Below, piece after piece: positions 8,378 through 16,450 of a stretch of DNA of 33,944 nucleotides. The notes beneath the pieces were generated by a model, which searched no databases, was not told where the DNA came from, and saw only the letters and a program-made list of their open reading frames with translations. Both the position numbers and the translations under genes were made by a program. Each line of letters opens with the position of its first letter. Position 1 is the first letter of the stretch. This stretch comes from a bacterium. GTDB taxonomy: Bacteria; Myxococcota_A; UBA9160; UBA6930. Location: assembly GCA_024228115.1 (NCBI GenBank), contig JAAETT010000694.1:1-33944 (forward strand). The letters run 5' to 3'.

Positions 8378-9115
8378 CTAGTCCTTCTCTCTCGGTGTGA
8401 CGACTTCGACATGGCCACCCCGGACTTCGATCTGGAGAGGCGCTTGCGCCGACGCTGCAAGTTCGGGGCTTGCGATGGCACGCAGGACCATCTCGTAGAT
8501 GGTGTCCCGGTGCTGGCAGATTCCCTTCTCGGGCCGCCCCACCAGGATCCACTGGATGGCGAGATGCTCGATGAACCCGAGCACCATGTTGCGCACGAGC
8601 GACCCATCGAGATCGGAGCGAAACAACCCGGCCTGAACGCCCTCCTCGAATGCTTCGACCACCGGCCGCGTCGTTTCCCTGATCACTTGATAGGCAGGGG
8701 ACTTCATGAAGTTGCGGTTGGCCTTGAGGGTGAGCAGAGCGACCGAGGCATAGAGCGGGTTTCGCTCGTAGAACTCGAGGAAGGCCTGGATCACGACGCG
8801 GATCTTCTCGCGCGGATCGTGAATGAACGGACGGACCGCCGAGACCCGCTCCAGCTCGCGCCGCGTGTACAGCTCGGCAATGGAGAAGAGCACGTGCTCC
8901 TTCGAATCGAAGTACTCGTAGAGGGTGGCCTCGGAGACTTCGGCCGCCTCACAAAGGGCCGCCACGGTCGTCCCCTCGTAACCGCTCTCCCCAAACAGCT
9001 CGAGGGCCGCGTCGAGGATGCGGAGCTCTCGCTCGGGGTTCCGCTTGCGCCCATTGCGGGCGCCACGGGCGCTGCGGGTCTTCTCGTCGCGAAGGCGTCG
9101 GACGGAATCGGGCAT
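8378..9115 (-). CDS. TetR-family transcriptional repressor
   Basis: 245 aa. An N-terminal TetR helix-turn-helix lies at about residues 28-75, with RILDAALELFGESGYEGTTV, EVSEATLYEYF and SKEHVLFSI. The rest is a helical ligand-binding domain of the kind that senses acyl-CoAs in FadR/PsrA-like regulators (that ligand is inference). The ATG at 9115 has an excellent ribosome site (AAAGGAGCCCC). It heads the acyl-CoA dehydrogenase/SDR/flavoprotein operon and is divergent from the enoyl-CoA hydratase operon, so it probably represses both from the 163-base gap. The longer upstream frame is antisense to the hydratase and was discarded. Confidence 0.9.
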   Translation of the reverse strand: MPDSVRRLRDEKTRSARGARNGRKRNPERELRILDAALELFGESGYEGTTVAALCEAAEVSEATLYEYFDSKEHVLFSIAELYTRRELERVSAVRPFIHDPREKIRVVIQAFLEFYERNPLYASVALLTLKANRNFMKSPAYQVIRETTRPVVEAFEEGVQAGLFRSDLDGSLVRNMVLGFIEHLAIQWILVGRPEKGICQHRDTIYEMVLRAIASPELAASAQAPLQIEVRGGHVEVVTPREKD

Positions 9116-9134
9116 GGGGCTCCTTTGCAGCCTC

Positions 9135-9163
9135 AGAATATGTGGTCGTCCCCTTGCATGCAA
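9135..9163 (-). promoter_or_regulatory. Candidate sigma70-type promoter for the tetR operon
   Basis: Reading leftward, TTGCAT (9163-9158), a 17-base spacer, then TATTCT (9140-9135), 20 bases before the TetR start. The -35 hexamer is half of a perfect palindrome TTGCATGCAA (9154-9163). The other half could serve a rightward -35 with TATACC at 9178-9183 (18-base spacer) for the hydratase operon. Hexamer matches are moderate. Confidence 0.35.
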
Positions 9164-9193
9164 TCGTTTTCCTAGTCTATACCCCAATTTTTT

Positions 9194-9209
9194 GAGTTTT
9201 ATTGAACTC
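9194..9209. promoter_or_regulatory. Candidate TetR operator
   Basis: GAGTT-N6-AACTC, a 16-base inverted repeat with perfect 5-base arms. It lies in an AT-rich patch of the divergent tetR/enoyl-CoA hydratase intergenic region, 70 bases upstream of the hydratase start. Size and spacing suit a TetR dimer. No footprint or second copy confirms it. Confidence 0.4.
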
Positions 9210-9278
9210 TTACCGCGATATAGTCTCGCTTGTCGATATCCTGACCTCGCATACTGGGGAACAGACAGGGAGGCATCC

Positions 9279-10064
9279 ATGGAGTCCTCGGTGCTCACGT
9301 GCGAAACCATTGACCGGGTTGCACGTATCACGATGCAGAACCCGCCCGCGAATGCACTGGACCCGCAGATGCTCGAGCTGCTCGAAACGACGCTTGAGAG
9401 CGTATCCGCGAGCGGGGAGGCCCGGGCCGTCGTTCTGCGCAGCGGCTGCCCGGGCTTCTTCTCGGCTGGGGATGACATCGAGCAGTTGCGCGAGATGGAC
9501 CCCGCTCTTCTCGATCTCCTGCCGCGGCTCCACCAGTTGATGGATACGCTGGAATCCTTCCCGCTGCCGACGATCGCTGCGATCAACGGCCATGCGTTGG
9601 GCGGCGGTCTCGAACTGGCCCTGGCCTGTGATCTCCGCTTCATGGGTAGCGGCTCCGGGCGCAGCGGCCTGCCCGAAGTGAGGATCGGGATGATCCCTGC
9701 GTTCGGCGGGACCCAGCGCCTACCGATCCTGATTGGAAAGGGGCGCGCTCTGGAGATGATGTTCAAGGGGCTCCAGCTGGAGCCGGAAGAAGCCGAGCGA
9801 TGCGGCCTGGTCAACGGCGTGCATCCGCAATCCGAGCTGGAGGAACGCGTGCAGGACTACGCCGCCCGCCTGGCGTGCCAGGCAACGGGTGCCATCGCCA
9901 GGATCAAGCGCTGCGTGAACACAGGCCTCTACGAGGGCTTGAAGGAGGGCCTCGCCGAGGAGCGCAAGGCCTGCGTCGACAACTTCTCTACGCCGGATGC
10001 CCGGGAGGGAATCGATGCCTTCCTCACCGGAAGGAAGCCCCATTTCACGGGCTCCCAAGGATAG
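9279..10064 (+). CDS. Enoyl-CoA hydratase/isomerase family protein
   Basis: 261 aa crotonase-fold protein adding water to 2-enoyl-CoA esters (or an isomerase/hydrolase variant). Oxyanion-hole segments are SAGDDIEQL (62-70) and NGHALGGGLELALACD (103-118). Both hydratase glutamates are present, Glu112 and Glu133 (in GLPEV), followed by GMIPAFGGTQRLP. It therefore looks like an active hydratase. The ATG at 9279 is preceded by AGGGAGG; the longer upstream frame overlaps the tetR gene and was discarded. First gene of a rightward operon with the zinc dehydrogenase (9-base gap) and CoA-transferase. Confidence 0.9.
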   Translation: MESSVLTCETIDRVARITMQNPPANALDPQMLELLETTLESVSASGEARAVVLRSGCPGFFSAGDDIEQLREMDPALLDLLPRLHQLMDTLESFPLPTIAAINGHALGGGLELALACDLRFMGSGSGRSGLPEVRIGMIPAFGGTQRLPILIGKGRALEMMFKGLQLEPEEAERCGLVNGVHPQSELEERVQDYAARLACQATGAIARIKRCVNTGLYEGLKEGLAEERKACVDNFSTPDAREGIDAFLTGRKPHFTGSQG

Positions 10065-10073
10065 GAGTGAGGA

Positions 10074-11116
10074 GTGACGAAGATCCGAAGAGCGAGGCTA
10101 CGAGAGACGGGCTTGGCCGAAGACCTCGCTATCGAGGAACTCGAAGAATCTGGCCCGCCGCTCGAGGGAGAGCAGGTCGAGACCGAAGTCGAAGCCTGTG
10201 GCGTGTGCTACCGCGACACGATCGACCGAGAAGGAGGCTTCCCGTTCATCCGGCTGCCCATCACGCCCGGACATGAGGTCGTGGGACACGTCGCCGCCAT
10301 CGGCCCCGACGTCGCGGATTGGAAACCGGGAGACCGCATCGCGACGCTGCATTGCGATTTCTGTGGAAGCTGCGCTCGCTGCCACGAAGGCGAGGAATCG
10401 ATGTGCACGGGAACCGGTGCGATGCCGGGCCTGTTGATCGACGGCGGTTATGCGACACGCATGCGCGCCCCCCAGCGGGGGTTCTTCCGGGTGCCTGAAT
10501 ACTTGCCCCCTGCATTGGCCGCCGTGATGCATTGTACCTTCGGCACGGCCTACCGCGGCCTGCAGCGCTGCGGCGGCGTGGGCTCGGAAAGCCACGTGCT
10601 CGTAACGGGCGCCAACGGTGGCGTGGGGGTCGCCGCGATCCAGGTTGCGAAGCGGCTCGGTGCCAGGGTTAGCGCCGTCATCCGCGACGAACGTCACGAA
10701 GCCTTCCTGCAGGAGCTCGGCGCCGATGTGATCATCGTGGATCCGGGCGACGGCTTTCACAAGAAGCTGAAAGAGGAGAAAGCCGACGTGGTGCTCGACT
10801 GCGTAGGCCCCCCACCTTCAACGCCTCCTTGCGATCCCTCCGGACCGGAGGCCACATGGTGGTGATCGGCAACGTCGTCCAGGAGAAGGTTTCCCTGAAC
10901 CTGGGGTACCTGGTCGCCAGCGGAGTCCAACTGCTCGGCAGCAGCGGCGCCAGCCGCCGACATATGAAGGATGTCTTCGAACTGCACACCCGAGCCCCGT
11001 TCGAAGTCCACATCCACGAGTGCCTCGACATTTCCGAGGCAGATCGAGCCCAGCGCACGGTGCGCGCGGGCGGCCTACGGGGCGTGCTCATGCCCACCCC
11101 GTCCAATGCACGGTAG
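10074..11116 (+). pseudogene. Zinc alcohol dehydrogenase/acryloyl-CoA reductase-like gene with a frameshift
   Basis: Medium-chain dehydrogenase split by a one-base shift. Frame 1 (10074-10865, GTG start after AGGAGTGAGGA) gives catalytic Cys42 and His67, structural-zinc cysteines 97, 100, 103 and 111, and the nucleotide loop GANGGVGVAAIQ. It then runs into PPPSTPPCDPSG and stops. The missing C-terminus (TFNASLRSL...GNVVQEKVSLNLGYL) continues in the -1 frame to 11116. The switch falls in the C6 run at 10808-10813; a seventh C restores a 347 aa protein, normal for the family. The restored join (PPTFNASLRSL) resembles the archaeal acryloyl-CoA reductase block TPTFDESLKSL as I recall it. Causes could be a sequencing error, a real mutation, or -1 slippage at C-CCC-CCA. 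The operon position suggests reduction of an enoyl-CoA or a related alcohol/aldehyde. Confidence 0.8.
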
Positions 11117-11138
11117 AATCGCGAAGAAGGAGAACCCC

Positions 11139-12359
11139 ATGACCTCCCCCCTGGCCGGAGTTCGCGTCGTCGAGGTAGCCAACTACGTGGCCATCCCTGC
11201 GGCGGCAACCATGCTGGCAGACCTCGGTGCGGAGGTCATCAAGGTCGAACTTCCCCCCAATGGCGAGCTCTACCGGCGATCGCGGCCGGCCTTCGCCGGC
11301 TACGACTGCGACTTCCCGGAGAACCCCGCCTTTCATATGGACAACCGCGGCAAGCGGACCTTGATGCTGGACCTCAAACGCCCCGAGGCACAAGACGCAC
11401 TGGCACGGCTCATCGACCGCTCGGAGATCTTCCTCACCAACCTGCTGCCCCGACGGCGAGCTGCCTACGGGGTCGACCACGCGAAGCTGCTCGAACGGCA
11501 TCCGGAGCTGATCGTGGGAGCGATCAACGGCTACGGCGGCGGCGGCGAGCAAGCGGACTGGCCGGCATTCGACTACACCGCCTATTGGGCACGCACCGGG
11601 ATGATGGACCTGATGCACGACGAGGGGCGTGAGCCTTCCATGATGCGCGCGGCCATGGGCGATCACGCCGCGGCCTCCAATCTGGTGTGCGGAATCCTTG
11701 CCGCCATGCGGCTGCGGGATGCAGACGGTCAGGGCCGCTACGTCGAGACGTCCCTGATGCAGACCGGCTTCCACATCCTGGGGACCGATGTCGCCACCGC
11801 ACTCGTCACCCGCGAGCCCGTCCCCCGCCACGACCGGTTGCGGCCAAACAACCCGCTCTGGAACAGCTACCCGGTAGCGGGAGGGCGCTGGCTCTTGCTG
11901 GTAATGATCGATCCGGAGCGTTATTGGCCGAAGCTCTGCAGCGCACTGGAGCGCGAGGAGCTGTTGGATGACGAGCGCTTCGCGGATCCCTTCACGCGAG
12001 TGCAGAATTCCGAAGCGCTCGTCGCGGAACTCGACGCCACCTTCGCGAAGAAGGATCTCGATGCGTGGAAACCCCTGTTGGATGCAGCGGGCCTGATCTG
12101 GGCACCGGTCAATCGCATCGACGAAGCCATCAACGATCCCCAGGCACGAGCCATGGGCTACTTCTACCCGATCGAGCACGCCGAGGCGGGAACGTTCGAG
12201 ACCGTCGCGACACCATTTCGCATCGAAGGCCAGGAGCTGGGAGCACGCAATGCGGCCTCACCAATCGCTCGGGACGGACGGGAAATCCTCAGGGAAGCGG
12301 GCTTGCACGAAAGTCAGATCAAGGATCTGCTGATCGAACCGGCTCAAGGCCCGGCCTGA
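11139..12359 (+). CDS. Class III CoA-transferase (CaiB/BaiF family)
   Basis: 406 aa formyl-CoA transferase/CaiB-type enzyme that moves CoA between carboxylic acids. The N-terminus has the family signature LAGVRVVEVANYVA and LADLGAEVIKVE (27-38). The nucleophilic Asp is Asp165 in AAMGDHAAA. The later IWAPVNRIDEAINDPQARAMGYF block is the usual C-terminal signature. The ATG at 11139 follows GAAGAAGGAGAA and begins 22 bases after the dehydrogenase C-terminal reading frame ends. It probably activates the substrate acid of the locus or recycles CoA from the product. Donor and acceptor are not predictable. Confidence 0.9.
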   Translation: MTSPLAGVRVVEVANYVAIPAAATMLADLGAEVIKVELPPNGELYRRSRPAFAGYDCDFPENPAFHMDNRGKRTLMLDLKRPEAQDALARLIDRSEIFLTNLLPRRRAAYGVDHAKLLERHPELIVGAINGYGGGGEQADWPAFDYTAYWARTGMMDLMHDEGREPSMMRAAMGDHAAASNLVCGILAAMRLRDADGQGRYVETSLMQTGFHILGTDVATALVTREPVPRHDRLRPNNPLWNSYPVAGGRWLLLVMIDPERYWPKLCSALEREELLDDERFADPFTRVQNSEALVAELDATFAKKDLDAWKPLLDAAGLIWAPVNRIDEAINDPQARAMGYFYPIEHAEAGTFETVATPFRIEGQELGARNAASPIARDGREILREAGLHESQIKDLLIEPAQGPA

Positions 12360-12375
12360 ACACAACCGCGACGGC

Positions 12376-13188
12376 CTACAGCCCGTGGTTCGGCCACTCG
12401 GGCTTCAAGTTCCCCGCCTTGAAGGCGGCGGCCCCCAGCGTATGGCTGTCGCGGCGCATGAACATGGAGATGATCATCTCCGCCTCGATCCGTAGCCGCT
12501 CCTCGAGGGTGCGACCGGGGCCCCGCAGCACGGTCTCCTTGTCGCTGCGGATGGCGCCCTGCGGCAGGGCTGCGATCTCGTGAGCCAACTCCTGGGCGCG
12601 CGCCAAGGCCTCACCCTTCGGGACGATTTCGTTGACGAGCCCGATCTGTTGGGCCTCGTTCACGCCCACTCGCCGCCCGGTGATGATCATTTCCATCGCC
12701 CGGGAGAATCCGACGATCAGGGGTAGCCGTGCCGTGAGACCATCCCCACCGACGATGTTCCATCGCCGCTCCGTCGCGCCGAACTCTGCGTTCTCCGCAG
12801 CGATTCGGATATCCGCCAGCAGGGCCGTCTCCAGACCCGCGGCGAACGCGTGGCCGTTCACTGCCGCGATGACCGGCTTGAAGATATCGACCTTGCGGGT
12901 GTAGCCGCAGGCTCCGGGCAGGCTGTAGAGCTCCCGTCGATAGCGATCGAAATCACCCAGCTCCTCGAGTTCGGATGCATCCTGAAGATCCCAGCCGGCA
13001 CAGAAAGTCGTCTCGCCTGCGCCCGTGATGACGAGGACGAAGGCGTCGTCATCGTCCCTGAAGCGCTGCCAGGCATGATGAAGCTCCTCATTCATCTTCC
13101 GGCTGATGGCGTTGCGCTGGTCGGGGCGATCGTAGGTGAGCGTGACCACGTGGTCGTCCTGCTCGTACGTAAGCGTCTCGTAGTTCAT
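12376..13188 (-). CDS. Enoyl-CoA hydratase/isomerase family protein
   Basis: 270 aa crotonase-fold protein. Oxyanion-hole segments CAGWDL (63-68) and NGHAFAAGLE (111-120) are present, as are both glutamates used by hydratases (Glu120 and Glu140 in FGATERRW). The usual GGGxE is AAGLE here, a mild change. The ATG at 13188 follows AGGGAGAAGG. It lies 34 bases after the B12-subunit gene and closes the mutase operon. It converges on the CoA-transferase with only 16 bases between stops and no terminator hairpin. A role in hydrating an enoyl-CoA before or after the rearrangement is inferred from position. Confidence 0.88.
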   Translation of the reverse strand: MNYETLTYEQDDHVVTLTYDRPDQRNAISRKMNEELHHAWQRFRDDDDAFVLVITGAGETTFCAGWDLQDASELEELGDFDRYRRELYSLPGACGYTRKVDIFKPVIAAVNGHAFAAGLETALLADIRIAAENAEFGATERRWNIVGGDGLTARLPLIVGFSRAMEMIITGRRVGVNEAQQIGLVNEIVPKGEALARAQELAHEIAALPQGAIRSDKETVLRGPGRTLEERLRIEAEMIISMFMRRDSHTLGAAAFKAGNLKPEWPNHGL

Positions 13189-13222
13189 GCCTTCTCCCTT
13201 GTCGGGGCCGGAAAACTCTCGA

Positions 13223-13636
13223 TCATTCGGCCGACCCTCGCGCCAGACGTTCGATGGTTGCGACGATCTCAGTGCTCGGGGTGGTTGGGCCAAAGGCCGC
13301 CGCAACGCCCTTGGTCTGGATCGCCCGTGCGTCGTCTGCTGTGACGACCGAACCCCCGACGACGATGGGGGCCTCGACATCCTGCTCGCGAAGCGCCGCC
13401 TGAAGTGGATCGAGAAAGTGCAGATACTCCCACGAATGGCAGGAGAGGCCGACGACGTCGACGCCTTCCTCAGCGGCGGCCCTCGCGATGTCTTCGGGCA
13501 TGTTGAAGCGGCCCAGATAGACCACTTCCATTCCGGCATCGCGTAGGAGGCGCGCCACGGCCATGGCTCCCACCTCGTGCTGATCCAGTCCGAGGATTCC
13601 GAGCAGCACCCGAATCGGTCGCATGGCGTCGGACAT
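13223..13636 (-). CDS. B12-binding small subunit of acyl-CoA mutase
   Basis: 137 aa cobalamin-binding domain of the methylmalonyl-CoA mutase type. It has the base-off/His-on motif DQHEVG (18-23) with His20 as the lower cobalt ligand, GLSCHSW near residue 63 and VVGGS near 92. Separate small subunits of this size occur in isobutyryl-CoA and 2-hydroxyisobutyryl-CoA mutases (IcmB, HcmB). Its ATG overlaps the large-subunit stop by one base (TGATG), so the two are co-translated and should form one enzyme. Confidence 0.92.
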   Translation of the reverse strand: MSDAMRPIRVLLGILGLDQHEVGAMAVARLLRDAGMEVVYLGRFNMPEDIARAAAEEGVDVVGLSCHSWEYLHFLDPLQAALREQDVEAPIVVGGSVVTADDARAIQTKGVAAAFGPTTPSTEIVATIERLARGSAE

Positions 13637-15240
13637 CAGATCGGATCCTCGAGCGATCCGAACGGGTCGGCGGGCTGGCCGTAGGCCATGCGCATGACGC
13701 CCGCCATCTCACCCATGGTGACCCCTGCCTCCGTGGCCGTGACGACGTCTCCCATCAGGTTGGCATCGCGGTCGGTGGCGCTTGCGTAGAGCGACTCGAG
13801 GGCTGCCTTCGCGCGGCCGGCATCCCTATGGGCACGATGCTCGCGAATGACGTCGATCCGCTCGCGGAAGGGCTCGATCTTTTCCTCTGCCACGTCGCGA
13901 AGCAGCAGATCCTCGTCCTCTGGAATCACATGTTCGTTGACGCCGACCTTGCGGAGCGTGCCGTCCTCCAACTCGCGGCCGTGACGCTCCATCGCCTCCT
14001 GGAAGATCCGCCGGAACCAACCCGTCTCGCAGAGATGGGCGGCGTCACCCGCCGCCTCGATCGCGCGTATCCGCTCCTCGATTCGACCCTCCATCTCGTC
14101 GGTCAGCGATTCCACGTAGTACGAGCCGGCCAGTGGGTCGGCCACCTGTGTCACACCGGTCTCCAGTTGGATGACCTGCTGCGTGCGCAGCCCGACCATA
14201 TGGGCCTCGGGGCTCGGGATCCGGTAGGCCTCATCGAACGTGGAGACTTCGATCGCCTGGGCGCTGGCCAGAGCCAGGGAGAGAGCCTGGGTGGTGCCCC
14301 GAACCACGTTGTTCACGGGCTGCTGGGCGGTGAGGGAGAGCCCCGAAGTATGCGCCGCCACGTTGACCGCCAGCGAACGCGGATCCCGGGCCCCGAACTC
14401 ATCGCGCATCATGCGTGCAAAGATCCGACGGGTGGCGCGGATCTTCGCGATCTCCTCGAAGAAGTCCATCCGACAGTTCACCAGGATGGCGATCCTCGGA
14501 GCGAAGGCGTCGATCTCGACGCCCCGTTCGAGAAGGGCTCGCACGATGCCGCGGATCTCGACGAAACCCAGAGCCATCTCCTCCACCGCATCGAGACCAC
14601 CGTCACTGATGTAGTAGGTGTCTTCGAGGAACGAGTGGAAGCGAGGCATTTCCTTGCTACAGAACGCAATCGAATCCACGGACAGACGGACGCGCAGATC
14701 GAAGGGCATATGCAGCGCGTAGCCGGTGTCCTCGCAGTAGAAGGGCACCTGGAGCACGGACCCCCGCAAGGCTGCTGGGGAGACACCCCGTTCCCTGGCC
14801 ACGCAATAGAGGCCGGCAATGGCGAATGCTGGCTGCAGGGAGTGCGAGAGCGATATCTCGTCCAGCGGAAGATCCCGATAGAGGTCACGGTAGTCATCCA
14901 GGCGACATAGCGACACGCCCTGCGTACCGACCGCGCGCACGGCGAACGGATGATCCGGATCCAGGCAAGCCATCGTGGGCGTATCCCCGATGACGTCGAG
15001 GCCCGTCTGTCCCTTCGACAGCAGATACTTGAATTGCGCGTTCGAGCGCGCGGGATCCCCCTCCCCCGAGAGTTCACGCTGGATCCATCCGCCCCGATCC
15101 TCCGGATGGGCGCGCACGCCCCGCGTGTAGGGAAAGCTACCGGGATCTCCCAGCCGTTCGTCCGACTTCCATCCTTCGAGATCGTCCGGGCCGTAGACCG
15201 GCTTCAAGGGAATTCCAGACTGGCTCTTTCGGTCTGTCAT
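13636..15240 (-). CDS. B12-dependent acyl-CoA mutase, large (TIM-barrel) subunit, atypical active site
   Basis: 534 aa substrate-binding subunit of the methylmalonyl-CoA mutase superfamily, which rearranges acyl-CoA carbon skeletons by a radical mechanism. Shared blocks are SFPYTRG (35-41), DPDHP, NCRMDFFEEIAKIRATRRIF, HTSGLSLTAQQPVNNVVR and DPLAGSYYVE. It has no fused B12 domain. By-eye comparison with remembered Propionibacterium MCM gives Tyr89 to Glu47 (ungapped from TRG to the SN pair), Arg207 to Gly173 and His244 to Tyr210. Those positions set substrate choice in MCM (Tyr/Arg), ICM (Phe/Gln) and HCM (Ile/Gln), so the substrate differs from all three. The ATG at 15240 was chosen with AGGA upstream; the longer frame overlaps the SDR. 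No MeaB-type chaperone gene is in the window. Confidence 0.88.
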   Translation of the reverse strand: MTDRKSQSGIPLKPVYGPDDLEGWKSDERLGDPGSFPYTRGVRAHPEDRGGWIQRELSGEGDPARSNAQFKYLLSKGQTGLDVIGDTPTMACLDPDHPFAVRAVGTQGVSLCRLDDYRDLYRDLPLDEISLSHSLQPAFAIAGLYCVARERGVSPAALRGSVLQVPFYCEDTGYALHMPFDLRVRLSVDSIAFCSKEMPRFHSFLEDTYYISDGGLDAVEEMALGFVEIRGIVRALLERGVEIDAFAPRIAILVNCRMDFFEEIAKIRATRRIFARMMRDEFGARDPRSLAVNVAAHTSGLSLTAQQPVNNVVRGTTQALSLALASAQAIEVSTFDEAYRIPSPEAHMVGLRTQQVIQLETGVTQVADPLAGSYYVESLTDEMEGRIEERIRAIEAAGDAAHLCETGWFRRIFQEAMERHGRELEDGTLRKVGVNEHVIPEDEDLLLRDVAEEKIEPFRERIDVIREHRAHRDAGRAKAALESLYASATDRDANLMGDVVTATEAGVTMGEMAGVMRMAYGQPADPFGSLEDPI

Positions 15241-15271
15241 GCGTCCTGTCTCCACTCGCCTCGCGTTTCGT

Positions 15272-16060
15272 TCACGAACCGGAACCGCGCAGTTCCTTGC
15301 GGCTACCCAACGTTCCGGTGTTGAGACTGAATCCACCATCGATCCGGATCTCCGCACCGTTGATGTAGCCCGCCTCGTCGGAGGCGAGAAAGGAAACCAG
15401 CGCGGCGACCTCCTGCATCCGACCGAGACGGCGGGCAGGGGTACTCACGATCGATGCGTTCCGGATCTCCGCGGGCATCGAAGCCACGGTCTCGGTCTCG
15501 ATCAAGCCGGGCAGGACGGCATTGCAGGTGATTCCATGGCGGGCGTGCTCGAGGGTGATGGACTTCGCCAGCCCCAGGAGCCCAGCCTTGCTGGCGGCGT
15601 AGCCGGCCTGACGATGCAGCCCACCGATCGCGGCCACGGAGGAGATCAACACGATCCGGCCATGGCCGGATTCGACCATTCCGGGCAGGACCGCCTGGAG
15701 CAAGTGGAAGGCGCCGCTCAGATTGACATCGAGTTCCCGGCTCCAACCCTCCGCGTGCATCTTCGTGACGGGAGCGATGTGATCGACGATGCCCGCGTTG
15801 CTGACCAGCACATCCACGACGCCAAGCGCATCGTGCGTTTGCCTCACCGCATCGCGCACCTCCTCTGGAGATGCGACATCGGCCACGACGCCAACGACCG
15901 GGAATCCTTCGGCCTGGAGATCTCCTGCCGTTTGGCTGACGGCGCCGTCGCGATCCGCCAGCGCGACCCGAGCACCTGCCTCGGCCAGACACCTGGCGAT
16001 CTGCCTACCAATTCCGCGCGCGGCACCAGTGACGAAGGCCGTTCGTCCTTCAAGGCGCAT
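15272..16060 (-). CDS. SDR-family oxidoreductase (FabG/hydroxyacyl-CoA dehydrogenase-like)
   Basis: 262 aa classical short-chain dehydrogenase. The cofactor motif TGAARGIG is at 11-18, an Asp after beta-strand 2 (ALADRD) suggests NAD(H), SNAG is at 87-90, and the catalytic residues are Ser141, Tyr154 and Lys158 (YAASK). The C-terminal INGAEIRIDGGF is typical of FabG-like enzymes. The ATG at 16060 has a strong site (GAGGGAGGGA). First gene of the leftward operon with the mutase subunits (31-base gap) and enoyl-CoA hydratase, so 3-hydroxyacyl-CoA oxidation is the likely role. Confidence 0.88.
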   Translation of the reverse strand: MRLEGRTAFVTGAARGIGRQIARCLAEAGARVALADRDGAVSQTAGDLQAEGFPVVGVVADVASPEEVRDAVRQTHDALGVVDVLVSNAGIVDHIAPVTKMHAEGWSRELDVNLSGAFHLLQAVLPGMVESGHGRIVLISSVAAIGGLHRQAGYAASKAGLLGLAKSITLEHARHGITCNAVLPGLIETETVASMPAEIRNASIVSTPARRLGRMQEVAALVSFLASDEAGYINGAEIRIDGGFSLNTGTLGSRKELRGSGS

Positions 16061-16450
16061 GCTGCGTCCCTCCCTCGGCAGGCAAGCTCAGTACCGCTGC
16101 GATGAGCCGCCGGAGCTGCTCCACCACACATTCCCGCGGAGACCGAGGCTCGCGCGCTTCCCTTCCGCCGGCGTCGCGGTGCCGAGTCCGGCCCAATCGT
16201 GTTGCCGGACTACCCGCCCCAGCGGGGTCATCTCTGAGAGCTTCAGCATGGCCGCAATCTTCCGCGAGGACGTTGTAAAGTAGATTCACTTTAGCTTTGA
16301 TTGGCCTCTGTTCCATGCGCCCGGCCGTTCGGGAGGAACGATGCTCCTCGAAGCCAAGAAAGCACCTTCACCGAACCCCGAAATTCGTCGGATTGGATCC
16401 GCCATGGCTTGCGCCGTGGCGCTTCCCGCGGCCGCTCGATAGGAAACGAC
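16061..16450. other. 390-base divergent intergenic region
   Basis: Gap between the SDR of the mutase operon (leftward) and the M24 gene (rightward). It should hold both promoters. The clearest element is the inverted repeat at 16276-16293. I saw no cobalamin riboswitch core. Two open frames cross it (one extending the M24 gene upstream, one of 88 aa on the minus strand at 16050-16316), but both are Arg/Pro-rich without a recognisable family or good start site. Confidence 0.5.
16276..16293. promoter_or_regulatory. Inverted repeat, possible operator
   Basis: TAAAGT-N6-ACTTTA, an 18-base inverted repeat with perfect 6-base arms in an AT-rich patch of otherwise GC-rich intergenic DNA, between the mutase operon and the M24 gene. 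It is the size of a dimeric repressor site. No regulator gene is adjacent, so its partner is unknown. Confidence 0.4.

Noticed and set aside
5970-8400. Two long plus-strand frames (5970-7247 and 7093-8400)
   Set aside because: Both are antisense to the well-supported SDR and acyl-CoA dehydrogenase genes and show only shadow composition.
13636-15240. Calling the mutase methylmalonyl-CoA mutase
   Set aside because: The residues that bind the methylmalonyl carboxylate (Tyr89, Arg207) and the catalytic His244 are not conserved.
16050-16316. 88 aa minus-strand frame upstream of the SDR (starts MEQRPIKAKV)
   Set aside because: The first residues look plausible, but the rest is Arg/Pro-rich, no family is recognised, and it overlaps the SDR start, which has its own strong ribosome site.
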